A stretch of 64,000 bases of DNA from Alphaproteobacteria bacterium. GTDB taxonomy: Bacteria > Pseudomonadota > Alphaproteobacteria > Micropepsales > Micropepsaceae. The notes under the pieces were generated by a model. It searched no databases and was not told where the DNA came from. It saw only the letters and a program-made list of their open reading frames with translations. The stretch spans positions 57,692 through 121,691 of the forward strand of contig CANJBZ010000006.1 of the NCBI GenBank assembly GCA_947473475.1. The letters are read 5' to 3'. Below, piece after piece: positions 1 through 7,662 of this stretch (the first letter of the stretch is position 1; the number at the start of each line of letters is the position of its first letter). A program made the translations under genes and the position numbers.

Positions 1-296
1 TCGGTCACGTCCGTCGGAATTTTCGCGGACTGTTTGTACCAAGACACCCACAGCCCACCGTTGATCGTCATCGCCGTGCGCGCCGCCGCAAAATGGCGCT
101 CCACGTCGGCCATCATCGGTGCGAACAGATGCACAATGGCGCATTCACCAGGCTTCGCGCGCGTGACGATAGACACGCCCTCCGGCAGCGGTGACAGCCA
201 TTCGCGATAAACCTCCGGCGCTCCGAAGGTGAGAATGCTATCGCCCGGCTTGATGCCAAGCTTCTTTGCCAATGGCGTTGCTGAATAACCGGCCAT
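1..296 (-). CDS. DUF3052 family protein (3' part outside window)
   Basis: The gene runs off the left edge of the window, so it is missing from the ORF track. It starts at the ATG ending at 296 and has about 98 open codons. The N-terminus MAGYSATPLAKKLGIKPG, followed by a G-A-P-E segment and a WLSPLPEG-like stretch, matches my recollection of the DUF3052 family, small cytoplasmic proteins of unknown function. It is divergent from the sulfite dehydrogenase gene and nothing links the two. The C-terminus cannot be judged. Confidence 0.7.
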   Translation of the reverse strand, partial: MAGYSATPLAKKLGIKPGDSILTFGAPEVYREWLSPLPEGVSIVTRAKPGECAIVHLFAPMMADVERHFAAARTAMTINGGLWVSWYKQSAKIPTDVT

Positions 297-404
297 CCCC
301 GCCCTCGTTATATCCGAACCAAGCCAACGGTCTTTGCATGACCGGCAACCGGTTTCGCGCTACTATTCCTGTAGAATTCTAAAAACACTGCTGGGAGGGA
401 CGTC

Positions 405-1691
405 ATGGCGGATACCCGCGACTTAGCGCAAGTTTTCGGTGAGCCGGTGGCCGGCAACGGTCTTCTGCACCGGCGTTTCTTCCTGCAAGGCGCGGCGCTT
501 GCGGGCGCGGCAGCCACCGCTACGGCGGCGCGGGCCGAAACCATCAGCGCGATCTCGCCCCCGACTATGTTGAAGCCGGGCGCTGCGTTCAACGCATACG
601 GCATGCCTTCGCATTGGCGCGAAAACATCAAGCGCGTGCTGATCACCAACGCACCGCCGGGACGCGAGGTCACCGGCTCGTCGCGCACGCCGCTGCAAAT
701 GCTGGAAGGCATGATCACGCCCGCCGGTCTGCATTATGTGCGCAACCACAACGGCACGCCGGACATCGATCCCGACAAGCACGAACTCACCATCTTCGGC
801 ATGGTGAAACAGCCGCTCGTCTTCAGTGTCGATTCGCTGATGCGCTATCCCATGACGTCGGCGATTCACTTCATGGAATGCGCCGGCAATTCGGGGGCCG
901 GGAATGCACCGCAGCCGCCGCAAGCGACCGCCGCCGACATTCACGGTTTGCTTTCCTGTTCGGAATGGACCGGCGTGAAGCTGTCGACACTGCTCGACGA
1001 AGCTGGCCTCGATCCCAAAGCGACATGGATTCTCGCCGAAGGCGCGGACGCCGCCGGTATGAGCCGCAGTTGCCCGGTGTGGAAGGTCATGGATGACGCG
1101 ATGATCGCGCTCTACCAGAACGGCGAGCCGATCCGTCCCGAGCAGGGCTTCCCGATGCGTCTGTTGCTGCCCGGCTTCGAGGGCAACACCAATGTGAAAT
1201 GGGTCCGCAAAATCAAAGTGACGGATACGCCAACCTTCACGCGCGATGAGACGTCCCGCTACACCGAGCTGATGCCGGACGGCAAAGCGCGGCAGTTCAT
1301 GCTGCAGATGGAACCGAAATCGGTGATCCTGAAGCCCTCTTTCGGCATGAACATGCAGGGCCCCGGCTATTATGAAATCTCCGGCCTTGCTTGGTCCGGG
1401 TTGGGCCGCGTGCGCCGCGTGGATGTTTCCGCCGACGGCGGAAAAACCTGGGCGGAAGCCGCTTTGTCCGGCCCTGTGCTGCCGAAAGCCACCACGCGCT
1501 TCCGCCTTCCCTGGATGTGGAACGGCCAGCCGGTCACGCTGATGAGCCGCACGACCGACGAAAAAGGCGTGACGCAGAAGACGCACGCCGAATGGGCCGC
1601 GCAATATGCACCGCGGCAGAACTTCCACTTCAGCGCCATTCAAAGCTGGGCGATCGACGCGTCGGGCAAGGTGAGCAACGTCTATGTCTAA
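405..1691 (+). CDS. soxC: SoxC-like sulfite dehydrogenase, molybdopterin subunit
   Basis: Predicted periplasmic molybdenum enzyme of the sulfite oxidase family (428 aa) that would oxidise sulfite or a bound sulfane sulfur and pass electrons to a c-type cytochrome. A Tat-type signal is visible (HRRFFLQG at about residues 24-31, then an Ala-rich stretch to about 44). The molybdenum-ligand cysteine lies in HFMECAGNSG at about residue 159. The C-terminal third carries the dimerisation-type domain (RVDVSADGGKTW). GGGAGGGA precedes the ATG. The next gene overlaps by 8 nt and encodes a SoxD-like cytochrome, so the two form a SoxCD-type pair. No other sox genes are in the window, so it may act as a stand-alone sulfite dehydrogenase. 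Confidence 0.9.
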   Translation: MADTRDLAQVFGEPVAGNGLLHRRFFLQGAALAGAAATATAARAETISAISPPTMLKPGAAFNAYGMPSHWRENIKRVLITNAPPGREVTGSSRTPLQMLEGMITPAGLHYVRNHNGTPDIDPDKHELTIFGMVKQPLVFSVDSLMRYPMTSAIHFMECAGNSGAGNAPQPPQATAADIHGLLSCSEWTGVKLSTLLDEAGLDPKATWILAEGADAAGMSRSCPVWKVMDDAMIALYQNGEPIRPEQGFPMRLLLPGFEGNTNVKWVRKIKVTDTPTFTRDETSRYTELMPDGKARQFMLQMEPKSVILKPSFGMNMQGPGYYEISGLAWSGLGRVRRVDVSADGGKTWAEAALSGPVLPKATTRFRLPWMWNGQPVTLMSRTTDEKGVTQKTHAEWAAQYAPRQNFHFSAIQSWAIDASGKVSNVYV

Positions 1692-2226
1692 GCACACCGT
1701 ATTTGCCGGATTTGTCCTTGCCGCTCTGGCCAGCGCCTCATTCGCCGCAACGCCGCCTCCGCCCAAATTGGGCAAGCCCGCGACGCCGGAACAAATCTCC
1801 AAAGTCGACATCAGCATTCCGCCGGACGGAAAGAACCTGCCCGCGGGCTCAGGCTCGGTTGCGCAAGGCGCGCAAATTTTCGCGCAGAAGTGCGCCGTCT
1901 GTCACGGCGCCAATGCCGAGGGCACGCCCTCCGGTGACCGGCTAATCGGCGGCATCGGTTCGCTCGCGACGCCCAATCCGCTGAAAACGGTGAATTCCTA
2001 TTGGCCCTACGCGACGACGGTGTTCGATTACATCCGCCGCGCCATGCCGATCACCAATCCGCAATCGCTGCAGAATGACGAAGTGTATTCGCTCGTCGCC
2101 TACATTCTCTCGATGGACAATGTCGTGCCGAAGGATGCGGTGCTGGACGCAAATTCACTGCCCAAAGTGCAGATGCCGAACCGTGCCGGCTTCGTGAACT
2201 GGGAGCCGCGCCTGATTAAGCCATAA
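1684..2226 (+). CDS. SoxD-like cytochrome c
   Basis: Periplasmic monohaem cytochrome c of 180 aa, the likely electron acceptor for the preceding sulfite dehydrogenase. It has a Sec signal ending near residue 20 (ASASFAA). The haem site CAVCHG is at about residue 70. A downstream RRAMPITNP segment probably supplies the distal methionine. The ATG lies inside the end of soxC, which indicates translational coupling. It corresponds to the haem domain of SoxD without extra domains. Haem binding is certain from the motif. The SoxD assignment rests on gene context. Confidence 0.85.
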   Translation: MSKHTVFAGFVLAALASASFAATPPPPKLGKPATPEQISKVDISIPPDGKNLPAGSGSVAQGAQIFAQKCAVCHGANAEGTPSGDRLIGGIGSLATPNPLKTVNSYWPYATTVFDYIRRAMPITNPQSLQNDEVYSLVAYILSMDNVVPKDAVLDANSLPKVQMPNRAGFVNWEPRLIKP

Positions 2227-2256
2227 CGAGGTGCGCCAAAGGGGGACGCGGTTGCC

Positions 2257-2886
2257 ATGACGTGGAAGACCTCAACCCGATTGCGGACCCTGCTGACACT
2301 GTGCATGTCCTGCGTTGCGGGTCCGCCTGCTTTTGCAGCAACCGAAGTGACGCTGAAGAACGAAGGTCCGGCGCCGGTACAGGTGTCATTCGACAATGGC
2401 TCACCCGTCACTATCGCGCGCCGCGGTTCGCTTCGCGTGACGCTCGGTGATGGTCTGCATGTAACGCAGTGCCGTTACGACGGGTACGATGGCTGCAATC
2501 TCGCAAACGATTTCACCACCACCGCCGACGTGCCGCGCATGACGCTCACATTACTGCCCGTCTACATGTTGGAACATGCTGTTGCGCTCGTGGGGCAGGG
2601 GACCTTGTCCGCGGAAACGCGTCCCGACGGCTGGTCCATCAGCACGCTCGATGTGGCTGGCGCCGCCACCGAGTGTCTTGCGTATGACAGCGGCAAATTA
2701 GCGGCGTTTTCCAAAAGACAAGTGGGCCGTATTTCGCTGCGGGATGCCAAGCTGGCGACGCAGAATCTGTGCGGATCGGAGCATCAGGTGATCGGCGTAA
2801 CTCTTAACGGCGCACCAGCCTATTTCCATCCGCGGTTTGTAGCCTTCAAGGAAAAGAACGGCAAACCTGTGCTGGTGCGGCAGTAG
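2257..2886 (+). CDS. hypothetical secreted protein
   Basis: Protein of 209 aa with a signal peptide (hydrophobic residues about 10-25, PPAFA cleavage region). The mature part looks beta-rich: alternating hydrophobic residues, a VQVSFDNGSPVTI segment, and several cysteines (TQCRYDGYDGCN, ECLAY, NLCGSE) that could form disulfides in the periplasm. I do not recognise a family. It lies 30 nt downstream of the SoxCD-like pair on the same strand and may be co-transcribed, but nothing else connects it to sulfite oxidation. It ends just before an interspersed repeat. Confidence 0.6.
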   Translation: MTWKTSTRLRTLLTLCMSCVAGPPAFAATEVTLKNEGPAPVQVSFDNGSPVTIARRGSLRVTLGDGLHVTQCRYDGYDGCNLANDFTTTADVPRMTLTLLPVYMLEHAVALVGQGTLSAETRPDGWSISTLDVAGAATECLAYDSGKLAAFSKRQVGRISLRDAKLATQNLCGSEHQVIGVTLNGAPAYFHPRFVAFKEKNGKPVLVRQ

Positions 2887-2897
2887 GCTCTTTGCAT

Positions 2898-3060
2898 CGC
2901 CTCCCCCAACGCGGGGATGCCGAAATTGCGAAGCAATTTCGGGTGGGGGGAGCCTATCCGCGACAATCCCCCCACCCGAAATGCGTCGCGGCTATCGCCG
3001 CTTTGCATTTCGATCCCCGATCAAGTCGGGGACAGGCTCTCCCCGCAAGGGGGAGGTGAT
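2898..3060. repeat. interspersed palindromic repeat, copy A
   Basis: About 160 bp bounded by GCCTCCCCC and GGGGGAGGTG, with internal segments ATTTCGGGTGGGGGGAG and CCACCCGAAAT that can pair. Further copies lie at 18257-18400 and 29911-30045. This copy has an extra internal GATCCCCGATCAAGTCGGGG segment. The methyltransferase reading frame at 2992 ends inside it. Confidence 0.85.
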
Positions 3061-3807
3061 TAAAGTCGAACGAAATTGCATCGCGGCTAGCACGCGTTCG
3101 AGAATGGTGGATTCCACTTTGGGGCGCATCAGCAGGGGCGGTGCTTTCAACGCACGCACACCGCCGGCCATGACAATCGCGTTGCGGTATTTCTTTCCCG
3201 GTCGGTCGAGGATGCGCACGGTCGAAAAACTCGCCGCCATGTGAGCCGCCACGCCATCCGCGGCGTCATCCGCATCGCTCCTGATGTGCAAATTGACGAA
3301 TACCGCGCCGCCCTTGTTCAGCCGCTTCTTGGCTTGCGCGAAGAATTCCTCCGTCAGCAATTCCGACGCAACGTCGCCGCCGCGAAAGGCGTCCAGCACG
3401 ATGGCGTCAAATTTCCGCCGCGTGCTGCGAAGAAAAGCGAAGCCGTCCGCCACGCGGCAGTCCACTGCGTCCGGTAGAAAGAAATGCTGCCGCGCCAGCA
3501 GGAACGCTTGCGGGTTCAGATCGACGGCAACGACAGCGCAGCCCTCGCGCGTCAGCATGGTCGCCAGCGAGCCGCCGGCGCAGCCGATCATCAGAACGGT
3601 TTTGGCTCTCTTCTGCCGGATCAGCCCGAACAGCGCGTGGATGTAATTGAGAAGGCTGACGCCGTTCTTATCGGCGCGGCTTTGATAGTAAACGCCCTGC
3701 CAATAGGAGATCGCGCCGGTGCGCATCTCGTGCTCGATGACAATCGGCGGCCCTAACCGCGACAGATGCGCGCCTACTCTTGGTCGGCGGCTTCGGGGGC
3801 GATCCAC
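2992..3807 (-). CDS. spermidine synthase-like methyltransferase
   Basis: Rossmann-fold protein of the spermidine synthase/SAM-dependent methyltransferase superfamily. The visible core is an N-terminal segment EHEMRTGAISYWQG, a GVSLLNYIHALFGL helix, the nucleotide-binding glycine motif MIGCAGGSLATML, an acidic strand end VAVDLNPQ and FDAIVLDAF. The start is uncertain: GTG at 3807 (overlapping fabI by 34 nt) keeps a conserved-looking PPIVIEHE segment, while ATG at 3726 gives 244 aa. The last 20 or so codons are read from repeat copy A, so the tail is probably not ancestral. It lies downstream of fabI on the same strand. Polyamine synthesis is possible but not shown, since many family members are uncharacterised. 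Confidence 0.7.
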   Translation of the reverse strand: MDRPRSRRPRVGAHLSRLGPPIVIEHEMRTGAISYWQGVYYQSRADKNGVSLLNYIHALFGLIRQKRAKTVLMIGCAGGSLATMLTREGCAVVAVDLNPQAFLLARQHFFLPDAVDCRVADGFAFLRSTRRKFDAIVLDAFRGGDVASELLTEEFFAQAKKRLNKGGAVFVNLHIRSDADDAADGVAAHMAASFSTVRILDRPGKKYRNAIVMAGGVRALKAPPLLMRPKVESTILERVLAAMQFRSTLITSPLRGEPVPDLIGDRNAKRR

Positions 3808-4619
3808 CCCTTCAGATCGCCGGTCGGCGGCATACCGATGATGTTGTAGCCCGCATCGACGAAATGAATCTCGCCGGTCACGCCCGCGGACAGGTCGGAC
3901 AACAGATACAGCGCCGCGCCGCCGACATGATCCAGCTCGATGTTTTTCTTCAGCGGGCTGTGCGCTTTGTTCCATTTGAACACCAGCCGCGCATCGCCTA
4001 CCGCCGAGCCGGCCAGCGTACGCATGGGTCCGGCCGAAATCGCATTCACGCGGACACCCTGCTTGCCGAGATCGGCCGCGAGATAGCGCACGCTGGCTTC
4101 CAGCGCCGCTTTGGCCACGCCCATGACGTTGTAGTTCGGCATCACGCGAGAAGCGCCGCCGTAAGTCAGCGTGATCAGCGAGCCGCCCTTCTGCATCAGC
4201 GGGGCCGCGCGGCGCGCCACATCGGTGAAGGAGTAGCAGGAGATATTCAGCGTGCTGAGGAAGTTCTGGCGGCTGGTTTCGACATAGCGGCCTTTCAGCT
4301 CGTTTTTGTCGGAATAGGCAATCGCATGAACTAGAAAATCGATCTGTCCCCATTCACTGGCCAGACGGGCAAATCCCGCATCCATCTCCTCATCGTTGCC
4401 GACGTCGCATGGAATGATGACCTGCGATCCCAGGCTTTCGGCGAGCGGGCGAACGCGTTTTCCCTGCGCGTCGCCCTGAAACGTGAAGGCAAGCTCCGCG
4501 CCTTCGGCCGCCACCGCGCGCGCGATGCCCCAGGCGATGGAGTGATCGTTCGCCACCCCCATGATGAGGCCGCGTTTGCCCGCCATGAGCGAGCCGGATT
4601 TGGCGCCAGCGCCGGGCAT
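3774..4619 (-). CDS. fabI: enoyl-[acyl-carrier-protein] reductase, FabI type
   Basis: Last reductive step of the type II fatty acid elongation cycle, NAD(P)H-dependent and cytoplasmic. About 281 aa from the chosen ATG. The short-chain dehydrogenase fold has the FabI-style cofactor motif GVANDHSIAWGIA. The FabI catalytic signature is Tyr-X6-Lys, seen here as YNVMGVAK. SAGPMRTLAGSA follows. The ORF-track extension upstream overlaps fabB and is not needed. It lies 13 nt after fabB in a fabA-fabB-fabI run on the minus strand, the usual unsaturated fatty acid block of alphaproteobacteria. Because it is FabI rather than FabV or FabK, the triclosan-type target is expected to be present. Confidence 0.95.
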   Translation of the reverse strand: MPGAGAKSGSLMAGKRGLIMGVANDHSIAWGIARAVAAEGAELAFTFQGDAQGKRVRPLAESLGSQVIIPCDVGNDEEMDAGFARLASEWGQIDFLVHAIAYSDKNELKGRYVETSRQNFLSTLNISCYSFTDVARRAAPLMQKGGSLITLTYGGASRVMPNYNVMGVAKAALEASVRYLAADLGKQGVRVNAISAGPMRTLAGSAVGDARLVFKWNKAHSPLKKNIELDHVGGAALYLLSDLSAGVTGEIHFVDAGYNIIGMPPTGDLKGWIAPEAADQE

Positions 4620-4632
4620 GGTGCGTGTCCTG

Positions 4633-5859
4633 TCAAGCATCGTGGCGCTGGAACACCAGCGAAGCATTGGTGCCGCCGAAGCCGAAGCTGTTCGACATCA
4701 CCGTTTCGAGTTTCGCGTTGTCGATGCGCTTGCGCACGATCGGCGCGTCCGCAACGTCCGGATCGATCTCTTCGATATTTGCCGATTCGGCGATGAAGCC
4801 GTTCTGCATCTGGAGAAGGGAATAGATCGCCTCGTGCACGCCCGCCGCACCTTGGCTATGGCCCGTGAGCGATTTGGTCGAATTTATTGGCGGCATCCGA
4901 TCGCCGAAGACCTGGCGTATCGCCGAGATTTCCGCGACATCGCCGACGGGCGTCGATGTGCCATGCGCGTTGATGTAATCGATGGGCGCTTTGATCCCGG
5001 CAATAGCCTGACGCATGCAGCGTGTGGCGCCCTCTCCCGATGGGGCGACCATGTCGTGGCCATCCGACGCGACGCCGTAGCCAACAAGCTCGGCGTAAAT
5101 TTTCGCGCCCCGCGCCTTGGCGTGTTCCAGTTCTTCGAGCACCACCACGCCGCCGCCGCCGGCGATGACAAAACCGTCGCGGTTTTTGTCATAGGCGCGG
5201 CTGGCGCGTTCCGGCGTATCGTTGTAGCGCGAGGAGAGGGCGCCCATGGCATCGAACAGCACCGTCAGCGACCACTCCAATTCCTCGCCGCCGCCGGCAA
5301 ACATGATGTCCTGCTTGCCCCATTGGATCATTTCAGCCGCATTGCCGATGCAATGGGCGCTGGTCGCGCAGGCAGAGCTGATGGAATAGGAAACGCCTTT
5401 GATCTTGAACCAGGTGGCAAGTCCCGCCGAGCAGGTGGATGACATCGCCTTGGGCACGACGAAGGGACCGACCCGCTTGGGGCCCTTTCCCGGTTCGCTG
5501 CGCGCGGTGTCGGCGGCGTTGACGATGGCCTTCGTAGACGGGCCGCCGGAACCCATGATGAGCCCGGTGCGCTCGTTCGAAATCTCGTTTTCTTCCAGCC
5601 CGCAATCGGCCAAGGCCTGCTGCATGGCGAGGAACGTGTAGGCGGCGCCATCGCCCATGAAGCGGCGTGCACGGCGGTCGACCGAGGCGTCCAGATCGAC
5701 TTTCAGGCTGCCCTCAATCTGGCTGCGAAAGCCCATGCGCTGGTAAACATCCGACCGGGTAATGCCGGAGCGGGCGTCACGCAGAGACGCAGTCACGTCC
5801 TGCGCGCTGTTACCGATAGGGCAAATAATACCAAGGCCGGTGACGGCAACACGCCTCAT
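4633..5859 (-). CDS. fabB: beta-ketoacyl-ACP synthase I
   Basis: Condensing enzyme that elongates cis-unsaturated intermediates made by FabA. About 408 aa. The Cys-His-His active site is visible: nucleophile in [10 protein letters not shown], first His in [11 protein letters not shown], second His in TGHSQGAAG, followed by the C-terminal [14 protein letters not shown] at 5865 is the track start, but AAGGAT sits about 8 nt before the ATG at 5859, so I prefer that start. It lies between fabA and fabI on the same strand. Confidence 0.94.
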   Translation of the reverse strand: MRRVAVTGLGIICPIGNSAQDVTASLRDARSGITRSDVYQRMGFRSQIEGSLKVDLDASVDRRARRFMGDGAAYTFLAMQQALADCGLEENEISNERTGLIMGSGGPSTKAIVNAADTARSEPGKGPKRVGPFVVPKAMSSTCSAGLATWFKIKGVSYSISSACATSAHCIGNAAEMIQWGKQDIMFAGGGEELEWSLTVLFDAMGALSSRYNDTPERASRAYDKNRDGFVIAGGGGVVVLEELEHAKARGAKIYAELVGYGVASDGHDMVAPSGEGATRCMRQAIAGIKAPIDYINAHGTSTPVGDVAEISAIRQVFGDRMPPINSTKSLTGHSQGAAGVHEAIYSLLQMQNGFIAESANIEEIDPDVADAPIVRKRIDNAKLETVMSNSFGFGGTNASLVFQRHDA

Positions 5860-5896
5860 GGCCACAATCCTTCTTCAACGCAAAGTAGCGCGTGCC

Positions 5897-6457
5897 TCAA
5901 GCGGCCGCGGATCCATTGCCTTCTACAAACAGGCCAACGCGCAAATCCTTGGCTTCGTAAATGATTTTGCCGTCGACCTTCATCACGCCGTCGGCGATGC
6001 CCATGACCAGCCTGCGCATCACGACGCGCTTCAAGTCGATGGCGTAGCTCACCACACTGGCGGAGGGAAGGACCATGCCGCTGAATTTCACTTCGCCGAC
6101 ACCCAGCGCGCGCCCTTTGCCGATGCCGCCGAGCCAGCCGAGAAAAAAACCGACCAACTGCCACATGGCATCCAGCCCCAGGCAACCCGGCATCACCGGA
6201 TCGTCCTTGAAGTGGCATTTGAAGAACCACAGCTCGGGATTGATTTCCAGATCGGCATGAATTTCGCCTTTGCCGAAGGAACCGCCGGCGTCGCAAATGC
6301 TTGTGATGCGGTCGAACATCAGCATCGGGGGCAAAGGCAGCTTGGCATTTCCCGGCCCGAACAGTTCGCCCCGCGCGCAGGCCAGCAGTGCCTGCATATC
6401 GAACGAAGCTTTGCGCACTTGTGTATCCACGTTTTCCGCCCGAGCGTGCTTTCGCAT
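5897..6457 (-). CDS. fabA: 3-hydroxydecanoyl-ACP dehydratase/isomerase
   Basis: Dehydrates 3-hydroxydecanoyl-ACP and isomerises trans-2 to cis-3, the branch point for unsaturated fatty acids in the anaerobic pathway. The protein is 186 aa, close to the usual 170-190. The hot-dog fold motif with the catalytic His is [20 protein letters not shown], and the conserved GVGEVKFSG follows. An AAGGGCGAG ribosome site precedes the ATG. It is the first gene of fabA-fabB-fabI and is divergent from irr. An Irr-like palindrome lies 37 nt upstream of its start. Confidence 0.94.
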   Translation of the reverse strand: MRKHARAENVDTQVRKASFDMQALLACARGELFGPGNAKLPLPPMLMFDRITSICDAGGSFGKGEIHADLEINPELWFFKCHFKDDPVMPGCLGLDAMWQLVGFFLGWLGGIGKGRALGVGEVKFSGMVLPSASVVSYAIDLKRVVMRRLVMGIADGVMKVDGKIIYEAKDLRVGLFVEGNGSAAA

Positions 6458-6493
6458 TTCGCTCGCCCTTATCGTTTAGCTCCGCCGAAGCCT

Positions 6494-6510
6494 CTTAGAA
6501 TCATTCTAAG
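6494..6510. promoter_or_regulatory. ICE-like Irr operator between fabA and irr
   Basis: Perfect palindrome CTTAGAATCATTCTAAG. Its core TTAGAA-N3-TTCTAA matches the iron control element bound by Irr in Rhizobiales (TTTAGAA-N3-TTCTAAA). It lies 37 nt upstream of fabA and about 125 nt upstream of the chosen irr start, so it could control either gene. Autoregulation of irr is the simplest reading. Confidence 0.75.
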
Positions 6511-6635
6511 CCTCTGGCCCTTCGGCGCCTCTTCGTTTAGGATGGGACCGGAGCGAGCCGTGCGCAAGGTCCAAGCCTGTTTGCGCGTATTGCCACAGCT
6601 TGGAACCTTTTGGCAGCCTTTTGTGGGAGTGCCAG

Positions 6636-7049
6636 TTGAGTTTTACGCCAAGCCATTACACCGAGAGGCTGCGCATGGCGGGTTTGCGCCCTACGCGGCA
6701 ACGGCTGGCCTTGGCGCAGCTGCTTTTTGCGCAGGGTGACCGGCACGTGACGGCGGAAGCCTTGCATGGCGAGGCCGAAACGCGGGGCGTGCGGGTATCG
6801 CTGGCCACCGTCTACAACACCATGCACCAATTCACGCAGGCAGGGCTCCTGCGGGAACTGACGGTCGATGGCAGCCGCACCTATTTCGATACCAATACCG
6901 GCAATCATCACCATTTTTACTGTGAAGACGACGGCTCGCTGATGGACATTGACGGCGGAAACATCGAAGTGGCGGGCCTACCCCAGCCCCCGCAAGGTTC
7001 CGCCGTCGACCGGGTCGACGTCATCGTGCGTTTGAAACGGCAGTCCTGA
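6636..7049 (+). CDS. irr: Irr, Fur-family iron response regulator
   Basis: Haem-responsive global regulator of iron genes in alphaproteobacteria, about 137 aa. The N-terminal winged helix is RMAGLRPTRQRLALAQLLF with recognition helix ATVYNTMHQF. The dimer domain carries the Irr-type HHHFYCEDDG and the ending DRVDVIVRLKR. The track begins at TTG 6600. TGGGAG lies about 8 nt before the TTG at 6636, which gives an N-terminus of usual length, so I use that start. No N-terminal haem regulatory Cys-Pro motif is visible, so haem control would rely on the histidine cluster. It is divergent from fabA, and ICE-like sites lie on both sides. Confidence 0.9.
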   Translation: MSFTPSHYTERLRMAGLRPTRQRLALAQLLFAQGDRHVTAEALHGEAETRGVRVSLATVYNTMHQFTQAGLLRELTVDGSRTYFDTNTGNHHHFYCEDDGSLMDIDGGNIEVAGLPQPPQGSAVDRVDVIVRLKRQS

Positions 7050-7065
7050 GTAGCAATACCTATAA

Positions 7066-7080
7066 TTAGAATAATTCTAA
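7066..7080. promoter_or_regulatory. ICE-like Irr operator upstream of the rubrerythrin operon
   Basis: Palindrome TTAGAATAATTCTAA, flanked by A on each side. It differs from TTTAGAA-N3-TTCTAAA at only one position. It lies 85 nt before the rubrerythrin ATG and 16 nt after the irr stop. A TTGACT (7085-7090) immediately follows and may be the -35 element, so Irr would bind at its upstream edge. Confidence 0.78.
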
Positions 7081-7164
7081 ACTATTGACTTGTAGCGTGG
7101 CGCTTGGCAGGTTCAAGCACCAGCTACCCCTAAGCATTGATTTTTCGTGGCAAAGGAGACGGAC

Positions 7165-7587
7165 ATGGCATCCCTGAAAGGCAGCAAGACCGAGAATAAT
7201 TTGAAAGAGGCCTTCGCGGGCGAATCGCAAGCGAACCGCCGCTACCTCTATTTCGCGCAAAAGGCCGACGTTGAAGGCTTCAACGACGTGTCGACGGTGT
7301 TCCGCTCCACCGCGGAAGGCGAAACCGGCCACGCGCACGGCCATTTGGAATATCTGGAAGCTGTTGGCGACCCGGCGACCGGCAAGCCGATCGGCCCGAC
7401 CGACAAAAATCTGCTCTCGGCGATTGCCGGTGAGACGCACGAATACACTGACATGTATCCGGGCATGGCCCGCACCGCGCGCGAAGAAGGCTTCGAGGAA
7501 ATCGCGGATTGGTTCGAGACGCTGGCGAAGGCCGAAAAGAGCCACGCCGGCCGTTTCCAAAAGGCGTTCGATTCGCTCGGAAAATAG
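7165..7587 (+). CDS. rubrerythrin-family diiron protein
   Basis: Four-helix-bundle diiron protein, 140 aa, likely a peroxide reductase or iron-handling protein in the cytoplasm. The iron ligands are visible as two Glu/ExxH pairs: GESQANRRY with [10 protein letters not shown], then GETHEY with AEKSHAGRF. There is no C-terminal rubredoxin domain, so it is of the short sulerythrin-like class and needs an external electron donor. The start is fixed by AAGGAG seven nt before the ATG at 7165. It is first in a three-gene operon with a CCG-domain Fe-S protein and a DUF3501 protein, behind an ICE-like box, which suggests control by iron or haem status through Irr. Confidence 0.9.
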   Translation: MASLKGSKTENNLKEAFAGESQANRRYLYFAQKADVEGFNDVSTVFRSTAEGETGHAHGHLEYLEAVGDPATGKPIGPTDKNLLSAIAGETHEYTDMYPGMARTAREEGFEEIADWFETLAKAEKSHAGRFQKAFDSLGK

Positions 7588-7588
7588 G

Positions 7589-7648
7589 CGAATGGCGAAT
7601 AGCGAGTAGGGGGTGGCGCAATCTATTCGCCATTCGCTACTCGCTAGT
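7589..7648. repeat. intercistronic inverted repeat in the rubrerythrin operon
   Basis: GCGAATGGCGAATAG just after the rubrerythrin stop is the exact reverse complement of CTATTCGCCATTCGC about 25 nt later. GCGAGTAG/CTACTCGC units flank it. It can form a strong hairpin in the mRNA between the first two operon genes and may lower expression of the distal genes or protect the upstream message. There is no U-tract, so it is not a simple terminator. Confidence 0.7.
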
Positions 7649-7662
7649 CGCGAGGATTTTTG

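Noticed and set aside
372-381. TAGAATTCTA upstream of soxC as an Irr/ICE site
   Set aside because: The half-sites abut without the 3-nt spacer of true ICE motifs, so it is only a short palindrome containing an EcoRI-type hexamer.
423-1817. 464-aa ORF antisense to soxC and soxD
   Set aside because: Shadow frame. The plus strand encodes a sulfite dehydrogenase with Tat signal and catalytic motif; the antisense protein shows no family features and long Arg/His runs typical of antisense GC-rich DNA.
4561-5442. 293-aa plus-strand ORF over fabB
   Set aside because: Antisense to a condensing enzyme with all active-site residues.
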